In this document: piece after piece, positions 5,845 through 7,730 of the stretch
Layout: each line of letters starts with the position of its first letter
Numbering within the stretch: position 1 is the stretch's first letter
Source: Fidelibacterota bacterium
GTDB lineage: Bacteria > Fidelibacterota > Marinisomatia > SCGC-AAA003-L08 > TS1B11
DNA length: 7,730 nucleotides
Direction: 5' to 3'
NCBI GenBank assembly: GCA_022564085.1
Contig: JADFMC010000096.1
Location: 1 to 7,730 of the forward strand
Notes under the pieces: model-generated
Told to the model about the DNA's origin: nothing
What the model saw: only the letters and a program-made list of their open reading frames with translations
The model's database searches: none
Program-made: the position numbers and the translations under genes

Positions 5845-6165
5845 TTAGCCCCGGATCATTGTCAGCAACATTTTAAAACTCTCCAGGGCCTTCAGGGCGT
5901 GGGGTTGGCCGGCGGGCATGATGATCATCTCTCCGGCCTGGAGCTGATGAGCATGCCCAGCGATAATGACTTCCGCCCGGCCTTCAAGCACCTGCACCAG
6001 GGCATCGAAGGGAACCGTGTGCTCACTTAGCTCCTGGCCCTGATCGAAAGCGAAAAAGGTGACGCTGCCCTGCTCCTGCTTTAGCAGCACCCGGCTGATG
6101 ATAGAGCCTTCCTGGTAGTCGGCCAGGGTGGCCGGCTTAATCACTTGGGCGCTCAGGTTTTCCAT
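5845..6165 (-). CDS. Small cupin-domain protein
   Basis: The single-domain cupin of 106 residues contains motif 1 at about 43-62 (GQELSEHTVPFDALVQVLEG) and motif 2 at about 77-91 (AGEMIIMPAGQPHAL). His49 and His89 remain as likely metal ligands, but the second His and the Glu of the classic HxH...E motif are replaced (Val51, and no Glu at the expected place). This resembles a known subfamily with EHTxPFDA in motif 1. Such small cupins bind a metal or a small ligand; the substrate is unknown. The ATG is preceded by GAGAGAG. It lies 69 nt upstream of the membrane-protein gene on the same strand, so the cupin, membrane protein and HD hydrolase may form an operon. Confidence 0.88.
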   Translation of the reverse strand: MENLSAQVIKPATLADYQEGSIISRVLLKQEQGSVTFFAFDQGQELSEHTVPFDALVQVLEGRAEVIIAGHAHQLQAGEMIIMPAGQPHALKALESFKMLLTMIRG

Positions 6166-6485
6166 GGTTGGTTCTCTCTCAATTGTTTACGACGACTCAG
6201 TCACCGGTCACCACCGTATCCACCGGGTTCCACCCAGAGAGCCTGTCCGGAGCGCCGTCATAAGGCCTGCCCTCCAGTGCCACATCAGCGGCCCCCAGTC
6301 CCATCGTTGCAGGCGGTGCTTCAGGCGCAGGTCGCCGGGATCGGTCGGCGGTTGCGGAAAGGTCACCGGCGATGGAATGATATGGGGTGCGCCATAGGTC
6401 GTGGCGGCCCTGGCCGAATTTAACGGCTGATGCGTAAGTCTGGCAGGTTCCTTGGCTGTTAGACACCATCAGCGGGCAGGATTAC
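6166..6485. other. Gene-poor gap with repeat copy A
   Basis: This 320-nt gap between the lipoprotein gene and the cupin contains repeat copy A (6301-6387) and GTTAGAC at 6458-6464. A 90-codon minus-strand frame (6197-6469) spans most of it but has no recognisable domain. Another minus-strand frame reads IPSPVTFPQPPTDPGDLRLK, and its counterpart at copy B reads IPSPVTFRQPLTDPGDPRLK. Either frame might be an eroded gene end. I would not annotate an intact protein. Confidence 0.4.
6301..6387. repeat. Direct repeat copy A (87 bp)
   Basis: It aligns without gaps to 7227-7313 with 75 of 87 identical bases, in the same orientation. The centre GTCGCCGGGATCGGTC is unchanged. It lies 136 nt upstream of the cupin start in the minus-strand direction. 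The heptamer GTTAGAC follows it on the plus strand at 6458-6464, as it does copy B at a similar distance. Confidence 0.85.
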
Positions 6486-7193
6486 TCAGCTCTCTTGGAG
6501 GTCCAAGGCCTCAACCACTTCCTCGCGGGTCATATTGGGACGAATTTCCGACCGATACAGAATCTCTATCACTATGCTGTCGATGGGCAGGTAGCTGGTG
6601 ACGTCTGTCCAGCCTTGGTAGAATATGCTGTCCGGATATCGGTTTGAGTCTTTCATCAGCCCCAGGCTCTGGGTCAGTTCTTCGCGGATCAGGTGGGAGC
6701 GCTCCTGTTGGGTCACATGATCGGTGGATATGAGAATTTTGGCGTGGTAAATACTTCCGTCAATACTCCAATTGACCCAAAAGAAGCCATAGTTCGTGGA
6801 GACATAGTTGGGCTCAATAAGGATAAAGTCGGATTCCGGCAGGAAATGAATTTCGATGTTTGGATTCTGGCTAACCACGGCCAGCTCGATCCCATTTAAA
6901 ATGTCGTTAAGTTCATCTACAACTTGATCCACTGTCTGGCTGTCTACTTCTGTTGGAGTGCCTTGAACCATTATATTGATATTATCGGTCCACTTCTTGA
7001 TGCTTGCCATGGAAGTACCGTATTCGGTTCCTAAGGCAATTTCTAAAAAATAGTCGATCTCCTCTTGGGTATATGATCCCCTGTCGGGCTCGACTATCCG
7101 ACAGCCCCAGAACAGCAGGAACACAAATCCAAGAGAGATTCTAGTAGGAAGGAGCGTATGCGAGGATAAGTGCCTGATTTGAATTCGCTTCAT
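6486..7193 (-). CDS. DUF2927-like putative lipoprotein
   Basis: The protein has 235 residues. The first 31 are basic then hydrophobic (RISLGFVFLLFWGC), ending in Cys31, a plausible though non-canonical lipobox (Phe-Trp-Gly-Cys), so it is probably anchored outside the inner membrane. The rest resembles DUF2927: FLEIALGTEYG at 49-59, IKKWTDNINIMVQG at 65-78, a middle stretch with PNIEIHFLPE at 111-120, HLIREELTQSLGLMKDSNRY at 168-187, then DSIFYQG and a VIEILYRSEIRPNM end. EELTQSLGL sits where zinc peptidases carry HExxH, but the metal ligands are absent, so activity is uncertain. DUF2927 function is unknown. The ATG at 7191-7193 lacks a clear Shine-Dalgarno. Sampled lines have about 38-47% GC against up to 70% in mdh, suggesting a different origin. 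Direct repeats flank it on both sides. Confidence 0.8.
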   Translation of the reverse strand: MKRIQIRHLSSHTLLPTRISLGFVFLLFWGCRIVEPDRGSYTQEEIDYFLEIALGTEYGTSMASIKKWTDNINIMVQGTPTEVDSQTVDQVVDELNDILNGIELAVVSQNPNIEIHFLPESDFILIEPNYVSTNYGFFWVNWSIDGSIYHAKILISTDHVTQQERSHLIREELTQSLGLMKDSNRYPDSIFYQGWTDVTSYLPIDSIVIEILYRSEIRPNMTREEVVEALDLQES

Positions 7194-7226
7194 GAGCTAT
7201 TGATCTACTGATTTCCTTCCTCCGCC

Positions 7227-7313
7227 CCATTGCTGCCGGCGGTGCTTAAGACGCGGGTCGCCGGGATCGGTCAGCGGTTGCCGAAAGGTCACTGGCGACG
7301 GAATGGTATGGGT
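7227..7313. repeat. Direct repeat copy B (87 bp)
   Basis: Partner of copy A at 6301-6387 (12 mismatches, no gaps). It ends 34 nt upstream of the lipoprotein start in the minus-strand direction. The heptamer GTTAGAC follows on the plus strand at 7392-7398. A 42-codon minus-strand frame from ATG near 7376 covers it; copy A reads a similar peptide (core DLSATADRSRRPA in both). Confidence 0.85.
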
Positions 7314-7334
7314 AATGCTGTCCGGCATGTTCCG

Positions 7335-7348
7335 CTGTAAATTTACAG
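7335..7348. promoter_or_regulatory. Perfect 14-bp palindrome, candidate operator
   Basis: CTGTAAATTTACAG is fully self-complementary and lies between the divergent lipoprotein (start 7193, minus) and short-chain dehydrogenase (start 7433, plus) genes. Its AT-rich symmetric form suits a dimeric repressor site. It is 84 bp from the dehydrogenase start. No regulator gene is visible in the window. Confidence 0.4.
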
Positions 7349-7372
7349 GTGTCCGGCCAAAACCGGGGCACC
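7348..7372. other. Imperfect GC-rich hairpin
   Basis: GGTG-T-CCGG pairs with CCGG-GG-CACC around a six-base loop CCAAAA. No T-run follows on the plus strand. On the minus strand the next bases are TGTAAATTTACAG. It may be structural DNA or part of the leader of a transcript. Confidence 0.35.
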
Positions 7373-7396
7373 ATATTTCACTCCACCAATCGTTAG

Positions 7397-7410
7397 ACGG
7401 CCTATGCCGT
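7397..7410 (+). other. Short hairpin in the leader of the dehydrogenase gene
   Basis: ACGGC (7397-7401) pairs with GCCGT (7406-7410) around CTAT, 22 bases before the ATG and overlapping the GTTAGAC heptamer by two bases. It lies just upstream of the ribosome-binding site AGGGG and could influence translation, but the stem is only five pairs. Confidence 0.25.
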
Positions 7411-7432
7411 TGAAAGATAGGGGCTATTCAGT

Positions 7433-7730
7433 ATGCAGGGAAAAACCTGTCTGGTAACCGGCGCCAACACCGGCATCGGTAAGGAAACCGCCCGGGAGCT
7501 GGCCGCCCGGGGCGCTCAGGTGCTCATGGTCTGCCGCAACCGGGAAAAGGGGGAGGCGGCCCTTGGGGATATCGTGGAAACCACCGGTAACGAAAACGTT
7601 GTGCTGCTACTGGCGGACTTAGCTTCCCTGGAGCAAGTGCGGAGCCTGGGTGCACAAGTCAATCGCGATTACCCCCGCCTGGACGTGCTCATAAATAATG
7701 CCGGGCTGCAGCTCTGGGACCGGCACGTAA
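7433..7730 (+). CDS. Short-chain dehydrogenase/reductase (3' partial)
   Basis: 99 codons are visible before the window ends. The N-terminus MQGKTCLVTGANTGIGKETA carries the NAD(P)-binding TGxxxGIG motif (residues 9-16). Arg35 in MVCRNREKGEAA, after the second strand, favours NADP(H). Asp62 (LLADLASLEQVR) is the adenine-ring contact, and NNAG at 88-91 stabilises the central sheet. The CRN...EAA and DLASL pattern resembles retinol-dehydrogenase-like SDRs. The catalytic Ser and YxxxK lie beyond the window, so activity cannot be checked. The ATG has AGGGG nine bases upstream. It is divergent from the lipoprotein gene. Confidence 0.93.
   Translation, partial: MQGKTCLVTGANTGIGKETARELAARGAQVLMVCRNREKGEAALGDIVETTGNENVVLLLADLASLEQVRSLGAQVNRDYPRLDVLINNAGLQLWDRHV

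Noticed and set aside
6418..6464. Complete integron attC site (GTCTAAC to GTTAAAT on the minus strand)
   Set aside because: The outer heptamers are present, but they are only 47 bp end to end and the inner boxes are not complementary, so no attC-like fold is formed. No integrase is in the window.
6197..6469. 90-codon minus-strand frame between the lipoprotein and cupin genes
   Set aside because: It has no recognisable domain and no clear ribosome-binding site. The equivalent frame at copy B is closed by a stop, so it is more likely part of the repeat module than a gene.
6486..7193. Active zinc metalloprotease function for the lipoprotein
   Set aside because: The EELTQSLGL segment occupies the place of an HExxH helix but lacks both histidines, so peptidase activity cannot be claimed.

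Overview
This is a GC-rich (roughly 55-60%) bacterial chromosome segment, almost entirely coded on the minus strand. It carries a housekeeping block (rng, rplU, rpmA, mdh) beside small accessory genes and repeat-containing gaps. Malate dehydrogenase of the LDH-like type, an RNase E/G-family enzyme directly upstream of rplU-rpmA, and Shine-Dalgarno starts would suit an uncultured FCB-type lineage (for example Neomarinimicrobiota or its neighbours). That placement is inference; no rRNA or other decisive marker is present.

Layout from left to right. Bases 1-82 are the tail of a plus-strand gene. Bases 83-386 hold no convincing intact gene but contain a large palindromic repeat and a possible truncated gene end. 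A short minus-strand HicB antitoxin (459-647) is followed downstream by only the last 16 codons of a HicA-like toxin, so the toxin-antitoxin pair looks decayed. Then, all on the minus strand: mdh (740-1663), an intrinsic terminator (about 1688-1736), rpmA/L27 (1760-2017), rplU/L21 with a nearly 100-residue Lys/Ala-rich tail (2039-2641), and rng (2753-4315), preceded by a 321-base untranslated gap. Further upstream are an HD-domain hydrolase (4637-5221) whose start overlaps the stop of a secreted or membrane protein (5218-5775) by ATGA, and a cupin (5845-6165).

The right end differs. A DUF2927-like lipoprotein gene (6486-7193), visibly more AT-rich than its neighbours, sits between two same-orientation 87-bp repeats (6301-6387 and 7227-7313, 75 of 87 bases identical). 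Each repeat is followed on the plus strand by the heptamer GTTAGAC. A divergent plus-strand short-chain dehydrogenase starts at 7433 and runs off the window; the space before it has a perfect 14-bp palindrome and two hairpins.

Functionally, rng-rplU-rpmA is a translation and RNA-processing cluster and mdh is central carbon metabolism. The most unusual items are the repeat-flanked lipoprotein segment, the histone-H1-like tail on L21, and the orphaned HicB with its toxin stump. I did not find convincing evidence for a complete new defence or mobile system.
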